Below are positions 43,559-52,175 of a stretch of DNA of 64,000 nucleotides, in pieces. Source of the DNA: Bermanella sp047621325 (lineage in GTDB: Bacteria; Pseudomonadota; Gammaproteobacteria; Pseudomonadales; Oceanobacteraceae); assembly GCA_047621325.1 (NCBI GenBank), contig JBLHLT010000001.1, positions 1-64,000 on the forward strand, read 5' to 3'. Every line of letters begins with the position of its first letter. Positions within the stretch are counted from its first letter, which is position 1. The position numbers were made by a program, and so were the translations under genes. The notes under the pieces were generated by a model that was given only the letters and a program-made list of their open reading frames with translations, was not told where the DNA came from and did no database searches.

Positions 43559-46285
43559 CTACAGTGATAGCTCAAGACCAAACGTCGTGCGCGTTTCGTC
43601 TGTTATGACTTCGCTGTCGTTGTACACGGATTCAAGTACAAAACGTACCGGAATAATATTCATCAATACAGAATCAAAACTTAACTTTAACGATGCTTGA
43701 TTAATTTCAATAGGGTTAATGCCTGGTGCAACGTCAATATCATAATGACGATACGCAAGACTCACCGCTTCGCGTTGTAACGATAACGGAAACTTAAAAT
43801 AATAAGCCGAGCCATTAAACACCTTTGAAATATTTACTTCTGAAAAGTTAACACTCTTTGCATACACATCTTGTTTAAGCGATGTAATAACAAAGGCACT
43901 TGGGTCTTTGCCTAAAAATGACACGGCATCGTTTAACTCAACACCACGATTTTGAATTTGCGAGATATCACCATCACTTTCAGAGTATTTCGCTTTAACA
44001 CCCGCAAAGATTTCATGACTAAATGATGTACTCACATTCAACGCTGCGCCCGTTATATGATCACCACGGTCTTCTGTGCCGTAAGCATTAAACGTTAATA
44101 GCTCATTAAAATAAAAGCTATGACCAAACGCTTGCGCACGGTTTATCGCAAGGTTGAGTGACAGAGGCTCTCGATCTACATTTTTATAATCTTGGTAAAA
44201 ACCAGCATCTATCGAGCCCCCCCAAAAACCTGATCTTAAAAAGGGTAATTTTAAATCAACCGACAAGCCATAATCGCGTGTATTTAAAAACGCGTAATCT
44301 TCAAGACCGTCTTTTGCTACGTAGTAGCTTTCAATGCCATACAGTAAAAAATGCTGGTTATTACTGTAGCGCGTGCCGAGTAATACGCTTTTTTCTTCGT
44401 CACGCTGCGCTCTGAATGTGACTTCGTGATAGGTTAATGGGTCAGCCAACACCACTGAAAAATCATAAACCGAATCACCATCTTCGTTTTTAGCAAACAG
44501 TAGATTACCGGCGGTGTAATCCAAACTATTGAAAAAACCATAGGATTCTTCGTTTTTCAATGGTGCCTTTTCAATATCATCAAAATAGCTCAACTGGGCA
44601 TGCAGCGGATGCTCTGGGTTATCCCACATAAGAGACACAACAAAAGGATTTTCTGAGCGTTCAACCATAGGTGTTAACGCATAGTAATAATCATCAGCCG
44701 ATATGGCTTCAACAATGAGCTGGTCATTACCGGCTAATTTGGCCGCCACAACATTATCGCCCTGACTAACTCGGCTAACCTGCTGGTCTTTCACTTTATA
44801 TACCGAGCTACCTAATGGGCTGTTGGCAATAAAATACACCGCACCGTTATTATCCACATCGGCCACAATGCTGTAGAACCCTTCTAGGGTGTAAAGGGCC
44901 TGATTATCACGATACAAGGTTCTCTTATTACCTTCTTGTTTAAAGTAATAAAGGTGATCGTCTTTCACGACTACCGAAGAATTCACTGCTTGGTAAAATT
45001 CGTCACCAACGTATAACTGCGGGCTAACAAATGATGATGGCACATCAAAGTACACCGCTCGGCCATCGTGCATATAGCCTTGAATGATTTTTCCTTCCGT
45101 GCCTTTTTTGATGTAACCGGTATCATCGAACAAACCCTGTGTAATCTTCCACGGGGATGTTGCGCGCCCATTCACCGTATAATATTCATCGTCTTGTAAA
45201 AATACGCGCCCGTAACTCAATGCTTTTGGCTCACTCGTCAGTGATTGTGTCGCCATGTTATATTGATGCAACACTGGTTTGCTCACACCGTCTTGCGAGG
45301 CTAAAAACAATACATCGCCTTGCTGAGTGTTCATATCTGAATAATATTTAGCGCGTCCAAGTACCTCACCCTCAACTAGGTGAATGGCAGACGCAGCTTG
45401 TGTGGTTTGTTTTACCCATTGATCAAATGTTTTATCAAACTTGGCTCTGAATGTTTTTTGGGTGGGTTTATTCACACTAAACGGGAAGTACCAATATCGA
45501 GATCGATTTTTAAAATATTCATTGGTTTTATCCAGCCCATATGTTTCAGCCAAAAAGTATTGATAATGCCCACCAAAAATATAATGACCTTCACGATACG
45601 GGAAATTCATTGACTGGTTGTAAAGTACTTCCTTTTTTAAATTACCCGCGTTTGCCTGCACATTGGTCATGGCACGATAACGCCCACTGTACAGTCGGCC
45701 ACCACGGCCATGCCAAGACTCATTCAATACAGCATTACCTTCCAAGATAAAGCTCGACTCGAAGACATTGGGGGTTACCGCAGGAAAAAATGGCAAAAAG
45801 ATATTACCGTTACGAAATACGTTGTACACACCACGAGAAACAGGATTGTTTTTCGCATTAGTTTGATAGTTATGTGCCGTCTCATGTAAGAGCAAAGTAT
45901 CTAACCACGAGCTAGACGAAAAATAATCCGGTATCTGCGCGCCACCCATATAATTAACTTGACGGTTTGTAGGGTATTGCGTTGAAAATCCATTGGCGAT
46001 TTGATTGTTAGATGATATTAAGCCCACCGATAATGGCGTATCTAGTTGGTATCCAAAGGTTGCCTCGTATAGCGGCTGCAATTTTTTTTCAATGGCCGCG
46101 GCATGCTCTGCATGGGGCTTGGTTTCTTGGGTGTATATTAAGCGGGTATTGTCTGAATGCTGTATAAAATACGGATCATCCTCTGACACCACCGCCGAAT
46201 TTGGAAAAACAATTTCTTGAGCGATTGCGCTAACCGATAACACATTCATCGATAGTAGCAGTAAATAACTGAATCCTAATTTCAC
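43559..46285 (-). CDS. Secreted HExxH metalloprotease-like protein with propeller and barrel regions
   Basis: A large exported protein of about 908 residues. After a signal peptide (cleavage near AIA-QE), a gluzincin-like domain has HETAH (residues 140-144 in the longer numbering) and a downstream Glu in LEGNAVLNE (Glu188). Residues 310-560 contain repeated short blades such as DVLFLASQDGV and AVYFIANSPLG, like a beta-propeller. The last 330 residues are amphipathic strands suggesting an outer membrane barrel. AGGGAAAG lies just before GTG 46285, so that start is preferred over ATG 46303. I know no named family with this combination. Confidence 0.7.
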   Translation of the reverse strand: MKLGFSYLLLLSMNVLSVSAIAQEIVFPNSAVVSEDDPYFIQHSDNTRLIYTQETKPHAEHAAAIEKKLQPLYEATFGYQLDTPLSVGLISSNNQIANGFSTQYPTNRQVNYMGGAQIPDYFSSSSWLDTLLLHETAHNYQTNAKNNPVSRGVYNVFRNGNIFLPFFPAVTPNVFESSFILEGNAVLNESWHGRGGRLYSGRYRAMTNVQANAGNLKKEVLYNQSMNFPYREGHYIFGGHYQYFLAETYGLDKTNEYFKNRSRYWYFPFSVNKPTQKTFRAKFDKTFDQWVKQTTQAASAIHLVEGEVLGRAKYYSDMNTQQGDVLFLASQDGVSKPVLHQYNMATQSLTSEPKALSYGRVFLQDDEYYTVNGRATSPWKITQGLFDDTGYIKKGTEGKIIQGYMHDGRAVYFDVPSSFVSPQLYVGDEFYQAVNSSVVVKDDHLYYFKQEGNKRTLYRDNQALYTLEGFYSIVADVDNNGAVYFIANSPLGSSVYKVKDQQVSRVSQGDNVVAAKLAGNDQLIVEAISADDYYYALTPMVERSENPFVVSLMWDNPEHPLHAQLSYFDDIEKAPLKNEESYGFFNSLDYTAGNLLFAKNEDGDSVYDFSVVLADPLTYHEVTFRAQRDEEKSVLLGTRYSNNQHFLLYGIESYYVAKDGLEDYAFLNTRDYGLSVDLKLPFLRSGFWGGSIDAGFYQDYKNVDREPLSLNLAINRAQAFGHSFYFNELLTFNAYGTEDRGDHITGAALNVSTSFSHEIFAGVKAKYSESDGDISQIQNRGVELNDAVSFLGKDPSAFVITSLKQDVYAKSVNFSEVNISKVFNGSAYYFKFPLSLQREAVSLAYRHYDIDVAPGINPIEINQASLKLSFDSVLMNIIPVRFVLESVYNDSEVITDETRTTFGLELSL

Positions 46286-46317
46286 GTTTCTTTCCCTAAT
46301 CATTATCTTTATTAATT

Positions 46318-47232
46318 TTAACCGGTAATAGCAGGTGGAATGTCTTTATCTTTATCTTTAAGCGCTTTGGGTTCACGGCTAAAATAAACGCCGATAAAAA
46401 TAACGACAATAGCAAGCCATTGTTGCATCACTAAACGCTCACCCAGCAATAACATTGAAAACAATAACGCCGTAACCGGTAATAAATTCACATATGCGGC
46501 AGCGGTAGCTGTCTTCACAAATTTTAACGAATAATTATAAAGCCCATAAGCACCTAATGTAATAACAATGCCTAAATACACAATCATTCCCATACTGGAT
46601 AATGCCACTTTCTCAGGCCAGTCTGACATTATTGCCAGTGGAAAAAAGAAAATAGCGCCCATAAAACTCTGCATAGCCGTTAGCACAAAGGCATTGTAAC
46701 GCTGCACTAAATGTTTGACGAGCAAGGTATAACCAACCGCCGTCACCATGGCCATTAATTCTAAAAAATTACCCAATAAGGCATTTGATGCTTGATCGGA
46801 TTCTTGCGTTGTTAGGCTCATCCATAATACACCGCTTAACGCGACTAAAAATCCAAGCCACTGTTTAAGTGTATTACGCTCTTTAAATATAAAAAAAGCA
46901 GCCACCGCCACCATCAACGGTAACAGCGATGTCACCATTCCCGCTTGTCCGGCACTGGTATATTGCAACGCTTTTGCTTCAAATAAAAAATATAAACAAG
47001 GCTCAAAAAATGCCATTCCTAACAAGTACCTCCAATCCCCCGCTTGGTATTGGATACGTGGGCGCAACCAAATAGCCAGTACTATAAATGTGATCGAAGC
47101 CACCAGCATGCGCAAAAATACGACAATCATTGGCGGCATATCCGTCACCGCGATTTTTAACGCAATAAACGAACTGCCCCATAGGGTCATTGCAATCAGT
47201 AATGCAAAATGAGCACGAAGAGTATTGGACAT
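46318..47232 (-). CDS. EamA/DMT family transporter
   Basis: Ten-TM inner membrane protein of the drug/metabolite transporter superfamily, built from two EamA repeats (AMTLWGSSFIALK near the start, and the second repeat from about residue 150). The preferred start at 47232 (MSNTLRAHF) gives 304 residues; a longer frame to 47277 would add an unlikely Cys-rich leader. The tail after TM10 is short and charged. Substrate is unknown; relatives export amino acids or metabolites. It ends 32 bases before the metalloprotease-like gene. Confidence 0.88.
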   Translation of the reverse strand: MSNTLRAHFALLIAMTLWGSSFIALKIAVTDMPPMIVVFLRMLVASITFIVLAIWLRPRIQYQAGDWRYLLGMAFFEPCLYFLFEAKALQYTSAGQAGMVTSLLPLMVAVAAFFIFKERNTLKQWLGFLVALSGVLWMSLTTQESDQASNALLGNFLELMAMVTAVGYTLLVKHLVQRYNAFVLTAMQSFMGAIFFFPLAIMSDWPEKVALSSMGMIVYLGIVITLGAYGLYNYSLKFVKTATAAAYVNLLPVTALLFSMLLLGERLVMQQWLAIVVIFIGVYFSREPKALKDKDKDIPPAITG

Positions 47233-47321
47233 TAACAAGCCTAGGTAAAAAAACGTATGGCAACTACAAACTAACAAAGACTGCGCGGGGATTATACGAC
47301 TTAGAAAGAATTTAGGGGAGT

Positions 47322-48305
47322 TTAAAAAAGCTCTACATCGGTATTAATGTCATTTAAGGGTAGGTCTTTTTGATCTGCAAATATTATCTTATTTCGACCA
47401 CTGGTTTTTGCTAGGTACAACGCATTGTCAGCACATTCCAATAAAGTTCGCTGATCAATATTTGGATTAACAAAGGTATAACCGGTGCTAACGGTAATAT
47501 TACCAAATGGAAATTCATACTCTTGAACTGCGAGCCTAAACCGCTCTAGTGCTTGCTCGACACCTTCTTTGCTTACGCAATTTATAATGACGAGAAATTC
47601 TTCACCACCAAAGCGAAATAGAAAGTCTGTATAGCGAAATGTTTGCTCCATAATTCTGGTAAATAGGATTAATACCTCGTCACCATAAAGGTGCCCAAAG
47701 GTATCATTAACTATTTTAAAGTGGTCGATATCCAATATCGCAATCCACGACAGTTTATCGGCCTGAAGGGTCTCAGCGTTATGATGAAACACAAATACTT
47801 CATTTAAGATTAAGTCCATAGTTTGACGATTATGTAGCTGGGTTAAATTATCCCGCTCTTTCAAATCTAGCATGACAACCAAGCGCTCATAGACGCCAAA
47901 TAATCCGATCAACGTTCGAAAGTCAGCTTGGCTTAATACACCCATTATTAATATTACGCGCCTTGGTTTGATGTTTTTGTGCACATCTAAAATAAGATAG
48001 TGCTCACCTGCATTATGAAGCGCGTCGATTCCTTCGGTATGCTCTTGTACGATTTGATCAATTAAATGACTGTATTCATCTAAGATGCTGTTATCTAATG
48101 ACAACGGAAAGCGCCTAATTAAATGATTAGGGGCGTCATCCCCTGCTTTGCGCTCAATATCGAACACTTCATAAGAGGCCGCTCCGGTTAAGCCATCAAA
48201 CTCATTTAAGATATCAATAAATTCATGGGTGAGATCATAATAAGACTTGTTTTCAAGCAGCCTATAAGACAATCGGTATGGCTCATCTACATTACTATCA
48301 TTCAT
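47322..48305 (-). CDS. GGDEF diguanylate cyclase (soluble)
   Basis: A 327-residue protein. Residues 1-145 form an uncharacterised sensory region (GAF-like helices and strands, no TM). A C-terminal GGDEF domain has DNLTQLHNR, DIDHFKIVND and the active-site GGEEF at 233-237. The product-inhibition site RxxD (RYTD, 224-227) is placed exactly five residues before it, so an active, feedback-inhibited cyclase is expected. No phosphodiesterase domain is attached. It may supply c-di-GMP relevant to the nearby polysaccharide operon, but the link is only by proximity. Confidence 0.93.
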   Translation of the reverse strand: MNDSNVDEPYRLSYRLLENKSYYDLTHEFIDILNEFDGLTGAASYEVFDIERKAGDDAPNHLIRRFPLSLDNSILDEYSHLIDQIVQEHTEGIDALHNAGEHYLILDVHKNIKPRRVILIMGVLSQADFRTLIGLFGVYERLVVMLDLKERDNLTQLHNRQTMDLILNEVFVFHHNAETLQADKLSWIAILDIDHFKIVNDTFGHLYGDEVLILFTRIMEQTFRYTDFLFRFGGEEFLVIINCVSKEGVEQALERFRLAVQEYEFPFGNITVSTGYTFVNPNIDQRTLLECADNALYLAKTSGRNKIIFADQKDLPLNDINTDVELF

Positions 48306-48759
48306 TTTGGTACTCGAGCACGCTCTGAGGATTCATCGCTTTGTAGTAACTGCATTGTTTGTTTTTTAAGCATAGTTCCTCGGAACAACTCACGCCAAGG
48401 GATTTAATCCGCTAGGTCAGCTCATCGTAAGGTTTTTGCCTTTATATGAGGCAACCTAAAACAGGCGCACCACTGTAACTCACCCAAAACAGGTTATTAT
48501 CGACCCTAGAACCACCAATGCCCTATTTTGCCACCGCTGCCGCTTATGCTCAGTGCATTTTGCTTCAGATAAAGCATTCATTTTTGTTTTGGTATAAAAT
48601 TTGCGATTGCACTGACTGATTTGAACAGAAGTTGCTGATTAATAAGCATTTTACCATTTTAGAATGACCGTCTATAGCCAATAGTTATGTTGTTTGCGTG
48701 CCCTGAATACCGCTAGGTCGTAGCCCATAAAAGATAAAAGCAATACACAGGAGACCATC
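48306..48759. other. Divergent intergenic region before the amino acid ABC operon
   Basis: There is no gene here. An extended -10 element, TGGTATAAA (48590-48598), points toward the ABC operon without a clear -35. The rest, including 160 bases of leader, shows no obvious hairpin or operator. Confidence 0.45.
48590..48598 (+). promoter_or_regulatory. Possible extended -10 promoter of the ABC importer operon
   Basis: TGGTATAAA fits an extended -10 (TGnTATAAT), about 160 bases before the first gene. Confidence 0.3.
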
Positions 48760-49533
48760 ATGGGTCCACAAATTGCCCCTCTGATTGCCACCAATATTTA
48801 TAAACAATTTGGTGACAATGAAGTCCTTAAAGGGGTCTCATTAGAAGCGAATAAAGGAGATGTTATCTCTGTTATTGGTTCTTCTGGCTCAGGAAAAAGC
48901 ACCTTTTTGCGCTGCATTAATATGCTTGAAGTGCCTACAAAAGGGGATATTCAGGTTTATGGCGAGCAAGTTAAGTTCAAGCTAGACCGTAAAGGTCAGC
49001 GTGTACCGGCTGATAACCGTCAAGTAGAGCGCATGCGCTCACAACTGGCTATGGTGTTTCAGGGCTTTAACCTTTGGTCGCATATGACCGTGCTTGAAAA
49101 CATCATCGAAGCGCCTATTCAAGTATTAGGTATCAGTAAAGCTGAAGCAATTGAGCGCGCAGAAGAACACCTAAACAGGGTTGGCTTATACGATCGCAAA
49201 GATTATTACCCTGCGCACATGTCAGGCGGGCAGCAACAGCGTGCGGCGATTGCCCGTGCGTTAGCGATGAACCCTGAAGTCATGTTGTTTGACGAACCCA
49301 CTTCAGCGCTTGACCCAGAGCTTGTGGGTGAGGTATTAAAAGTCATGCGCGAATTAGCTGAAGAAGGCCGCACCATGGTGGTGGTGACGCATGAAATGGC
49401 ATTTGCCAAAGACGTTTCCAACAAGGTCATGTTTTTACATCAAGGAAAGATTGAAGAATACGGTGATCCAAAAGAAGTATTCGAACATCCGAAGTCAGAG
49501 CGCTTTAAGCAATTTATTTCCTCTGTTTATTAA
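48760..49533 (+). CDS. Polar amino acid ABC transporter, ATP-binding protein
   Basis: ATPase of the HisP/ArtP/GlnQ class. Walker A GSSGSGKST is at residues 40-48, followed by the Q-loop (VFQGFNLW), the signature MSGGQQQR, and Walker B VMLFDEPTSALD with the H-loop VVTHE. The insert with long charged loop (VKFKLDRKGQRVPADNRQ) is typical of HisP-like proteins for basic amino acids and opines. Length is 257 residues. It is the first gene of a four-gene importer operon. Confidence 0.94.
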   Translation: MGPQIAPLIATNIYKQFGDNEVLKGVSLEANKGDVISVIGSSGSGKSTFLRCINMLEVPTKGDIQVYGEQVKFKLDRKGQRVPADNRQVERMRSQLAMVFQGFNLWSHMTVLENIIEAPIQVLGISKAEAIERAEEHLNRVGLYDRKDYYPAHMSGGQQQRAAIARALAMNPEVMLFDEPTSALDPELVGEVLKVMRELAEEGRTMVVVTHEMAFAKDVSNKVMFLHQGKIEEYGDPKEVFEHPKSERFKQFISSVY

Positions 49534-49569
49534 AACCAAACCAAAAACAAAAAGTTGTGGAGCAACGTT

Positions 49570-50319
49570 ATGAAAAAAACCTTACTAGCCTTAGCGAGCG
49601 TATTGAGTTTCACCGCTCACGCAGAAATCGACACGATTCGTGTGGCCGTTGATGCACCGTATCCACCATTTGAATACAAAGCACCAGACGGTACGTTAAC
49701 CGGCTTTGAAGTGGATCTAGGTAACGCCGTTTGCCAAGAGATCACAAAAAAAGATTGTGATTGGGTAGTGCAAGCATGGGACGGTATCATCCCTGGTTTA
49801 TTAGCGCGTAAATACGACATGATCTTTTCTTCTATGTCTGTAAACGAAGAGCGCAAAGAAAAAGTATTATTTTCTAAGCCTTACTATCAAGTGCCTTCTG
49901 CTTATTTTGCCCCTGTTAAAGGCAAGTTTGATGCAAGCAATGTGAAAGGTTTACGTATTGGTGTTCAACGCGCCACTGTTCAAGACAACTACCTAACCGA
50001 ACTGAAAAAAGACGCTGAAATCGTACGCTACACCACAGCAGACGACATGGTGATTGATCTTGAAGGTGGCCGTTTAGACGCTATCTTCGTAGATGCGCCA
50101 GTGGGTGATGACATGCTCAAAGGCAAAGCAAAATTTGCACAAGCGGGTGAAATGGTGACACAGCCTGTTAGCATTTTTGGTGAAGGCATCGCCGCTGCGT
50201 TCCGTAAGCGTGATAAAGATCTAGCGGCCAAAGTAACCGTGGCACTGGATAAACTAAAAGCCAACGGTACTTATGACAAGATCATGAAGAAGTACTTCAG
50301 CTACAGCATTAAGGTATAA
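49570..50319 (+). CDS. Periplasmic amino acid-binding protein
   Basis: Secreted solute-binding protein of family 3 (HisJ/ArgT/ArtJ type). The start at 49570 (MKKTLLALAS) has GGAG ten bases upstream; the longer frame from 49555 does not begin with a proper signal peptide. Cleavage is expected after AHA at about residue 18. The signature GFEVDLGNAVC and RxATVQDNYL-like segment RIGVQRATVQDN are present. The 249-residue size and the MIFSSMSVNEERKEKV region suit lysine/arginine/ornithine or opine binding; the exact ligand is not determined. Confidence 0.92.
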   Translation: MKKTLLALASVLSFTAHAEIDTIRVAVDAPYPPFEYKAPDGTLTGFEVDLGNAVCQEITKKDCDWVVQAWDGIIPGLLARKYDMIFSSMSVNEERKEKVLFSKPYYQVPSAYFAPVKGKFDASNVKGLRIGVQRATVQDNYLTELKKDAEIVRYTTADDMVIDLEGGRLDAIFVDAPVGDDMLKGKAKFAQAGEMVTQPVSIFGEGIAAAFRKRDKDLAAKVTVALDKLKANGTYDKIMKKYFSYSIKV

Positions 50320-50333
50320 CTACCTTTAACCAT

Positions 50334-50365
50334 AAATGCCCAAGCAGTTCGCTGCTTGGGCATTT
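50334..50365 (+). terminator. UUCG-capped hairpin between binding protein and permeases
   Basis: AAATGCCCAAGCAG (50334-50347) and CTGCTTGGGCATTT (50352-50365) form a perfect 14-base stem over a TTCG tetraloop. Only a short T tract follows. It likely ends or stabilises most transcripts after the binding protein, letting it be made in excess of the permeases. Confidence 0.7.
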
Positions 50366-50458
50366 GTTATTTTGGAGGCGTACCGTTTTTAGCACTCTTT
50401 AAGTCACTCGCCGTCACTTAAGTAAAAACTGATTCCAAATTTAAAACGAGCACAATTT

Positions 50459-51166
50459 ATGTTGGATTTACACGGCTATGGCCCAAGCATTTTTAGCGGC
50501 GCCATTGTCACCATAAAGTTAGCCATTTTCTCAGTCGCCATAGCATTTGTTTTAGGCTTATTAGGCGCAGTGGCAAAACAATCAAACAATCGCACGGCGC
50601 GCATTATTGCCACATTGTATACAACCATTATTCGTGGTGTGCCTGACCTTGTATTAATGATGTTGATTTTCTTTGGCGGTCAAATCGCGTTCAACACTTT
50701 CACAGAATGGCTGTATTACGCAAGCGATGAAAAGATCGATATTTTCATCAACATTAACGAATTTGTCGCCGGTGTTATTACCATCGGTTTTATCTTTGGT
50801 GCCTATATGACCGAAACATTCCGCGGTGCTTTTATTGCCGTTGACCACGGCCAAGTTGAAGCAGGCAAAGCGTACGGCATGTCTAACTTACAAGTGTTTA
50901 AACGTATTATGTTCCCGCAAATGATGCGTCACGCGCTGCCGGGGATTGGTAACAACTGGCAGGTATTATTAAAAACCACCGCACTAGTGAGTGTGATTGG
51001 TTTAGCCGACATGGTGCGTCTAGCCACAGAAGCGGCAAAATCCACAGGTGAGCCATTTTTGTTTTTAATTCCGGTTGCAGGTGTCTACTTAGCATTAACC
51101 GCCATCACTGAATGGGGCTTTGCCATACTGAAAAAACGTTATAACGCTGGCACGGTGGAGGCGTAA
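50459..51166 (+). CDS. Amino acid ABC transporter permease (HisQ/ArtQ-like)
   Basis: Inner membrane permease of 235 residues with about five TM helices. The family EAA loop is present as HGQVEAGKAYGMSNLQVFKR, where the ATPase docks. It ends two bases before the partner permease, with which it forms a heterodimer. There is no good ribosome-binding site immediately upstream of its ATG, so expression depends on read-through of the upstream hairpin or a promoter in the gap. Confidence 0.92.
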   Translation: MLDLHGYGPSIFSGAIVTIKLAIFSVAIAFVLGLLGAVAKQSNNRTARIIATLYTTIIRGVPDLVLMMLIFFGGQIAFNTFTEWLYYASDEKIDIFININEFVAGVITIGFIFGAYMTETFRGAFIAVDHGQVEAGKAYGMSNLQVFKRIMFPQMMRHALPGIGNNWQVLLKTTALVSVIGLADMVRLATEAAKSTGEPFLFLIPVAGVYLALTAITEWGFAILKKRYNAGTVEA

Positions 51167-51168
51167 TC

Positions 51169-51882
51169 ATGGATTCATTACTCGCACTTATCGATGCCAA
51201 CAAAATTTTTAACTTAACTACCCTCGCCCATTATTGGGATGGTTTGTTAATGACCGTACAATTGGTTTTTATGTCGTTATTAATCGGCTTAATTATCTCA
51301 GTGCCACTTGCTATTATGCGCAACAGCAAAAACCCGTTTATTAATTACCCGGTTTGGTTATTTACTTATGTGTTTCGTGGTACACCGTTATTAATTCAGC
51401 TGTACATGATTTATTACGGTGTCACCTTAATTCATGGTATTCAAGACTCTGTTTTCTGGGTTATTTTTGAGCGCGCTTATTATCCGTGTTTAATTGCCTT
51501 TGTATTAAATACCGCTGCCTACACCACTGAAATTTTCCGTGGAGCCATTGAAGCCACCCCTAAGGGCGAAATTGAAGCCGCAAAAGCCTATGGTATGAAC
51601 TGGTTTAAACGCACCACACGCATTGTATTGCCAAGTGCGTTTCGCCGTGCGATTCCGGCTTACAGTAACGAAGTGATCTTCATGCTGCATGCCAGCGCCA
51701 TTGCCTCTACGGTGACGATTATCGACTTAACCGGTGCCGCCCGTGATATTTATGCACGTTATTATGCGCCGTTTGAAAGCTTCTTATTTGTGGCCGCCAT
51801 TTATCTATGCATTACGTTTACGATTATCTTTATCTTTAAACAGTTAGAGAATCGTTTATTAGCGCATTTGCAACCTCGCTAG
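51169..51882 (+). CDS. Amino acid ABC transporter permease (HisM/ArtM-like)
   Basis: Second permease of the importer, 237 residues, five TM helices. The EAA loop reads PKGEIEAAKAYGMNWFKRTTR, followed by LPSAFRRAIPAYSNEVIFML, characteristic of HisM-type proteins. It starts two bases after the preceding stop. It is last in the operon and is followed by a strong terminator. Confidence 0.93.
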   Translation: MDSLLALIDANKIFNLTTLAHYWDGLLMTVQLVFMSLLIGLIISVPLAIMRNSKNPFINYPVWLFTYVFRGTPLLIQLYMIYYGVTLIHGIQDSVFWVIFERAYYPCLIAFVLNTAAYTTEIFRGAIEATPKGEIEAAKAYGMNWFKRTTRIVLPSAFRRAIPAYSNEVIFMLHASAIASTVTIIDLTGAARDIYARYYAPFESFLFVAAIYLCITFTIIFIFKQLENRLLAHLQPR

Positions 51883-51906
51883 CTCAGTCACTTGACGGGA
51901 TAGATC

Positions 51907-51946
51907 AAAAAAAAGGCCCCAACTTATTAAAGTTGGGGCCTTTTTT
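51907..51946 (+). terminator. Rho-independent terminator of the ABC operon
   Basis: GGCCCCAACTT and AAGTTGGGGCC pair perfectly over a 4-base loop, with A8 before and T6 after. The stem starts 33 bases after the last permease. Confidence 0.9.
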
Positions 51947-51973
51947 GTTGCTGCATTGATCAGGGGTAACGAA

Positions 51974-52160
51974 TATTTATTCATAATAAATAAACGTTAG
52001 CCGGACTCACGCCTTCGCGGGAGAGACGGGTTAAAAGCGTTTATTGTTCCGACTTATTCATTATGAATAACCGCTACTGGACTCTCTCCTGCGCGGAAGA
52101 AACGAATAAAAACGCTGTATCGCTACACGCTGTATTCATTAAATGAATAAACACGCTGTA
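51974..52160. repeat. Tandem 79-bp repeats with central palindromes
   Basis: Three palindromes, TATTTAT-TCATA-ATAAATA (centre 51983), TTATTCAT-T-ATGAATAA (centre 52062) and TATTCATT-A-AATGAATA (centre 52141), are spaced exactly 79 bases apart. The sequence after the first two is also similar (GGACTC..., CGCGG.AGA.ACG), giving two full units and a partial third. The array lies between the ABC operon and a convergent aminotransferase gene. Confidence 0.65.
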
Positions 52161-52175
52161 ATTGTGTTTTCGCTA

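Noticed and set aside
51974..52160. CRISPR array from regularly spaced palindromes
   Set aside because: The intervening DNA is itself repeated rather than unique, units are 79 bases, and there are no cas genes.
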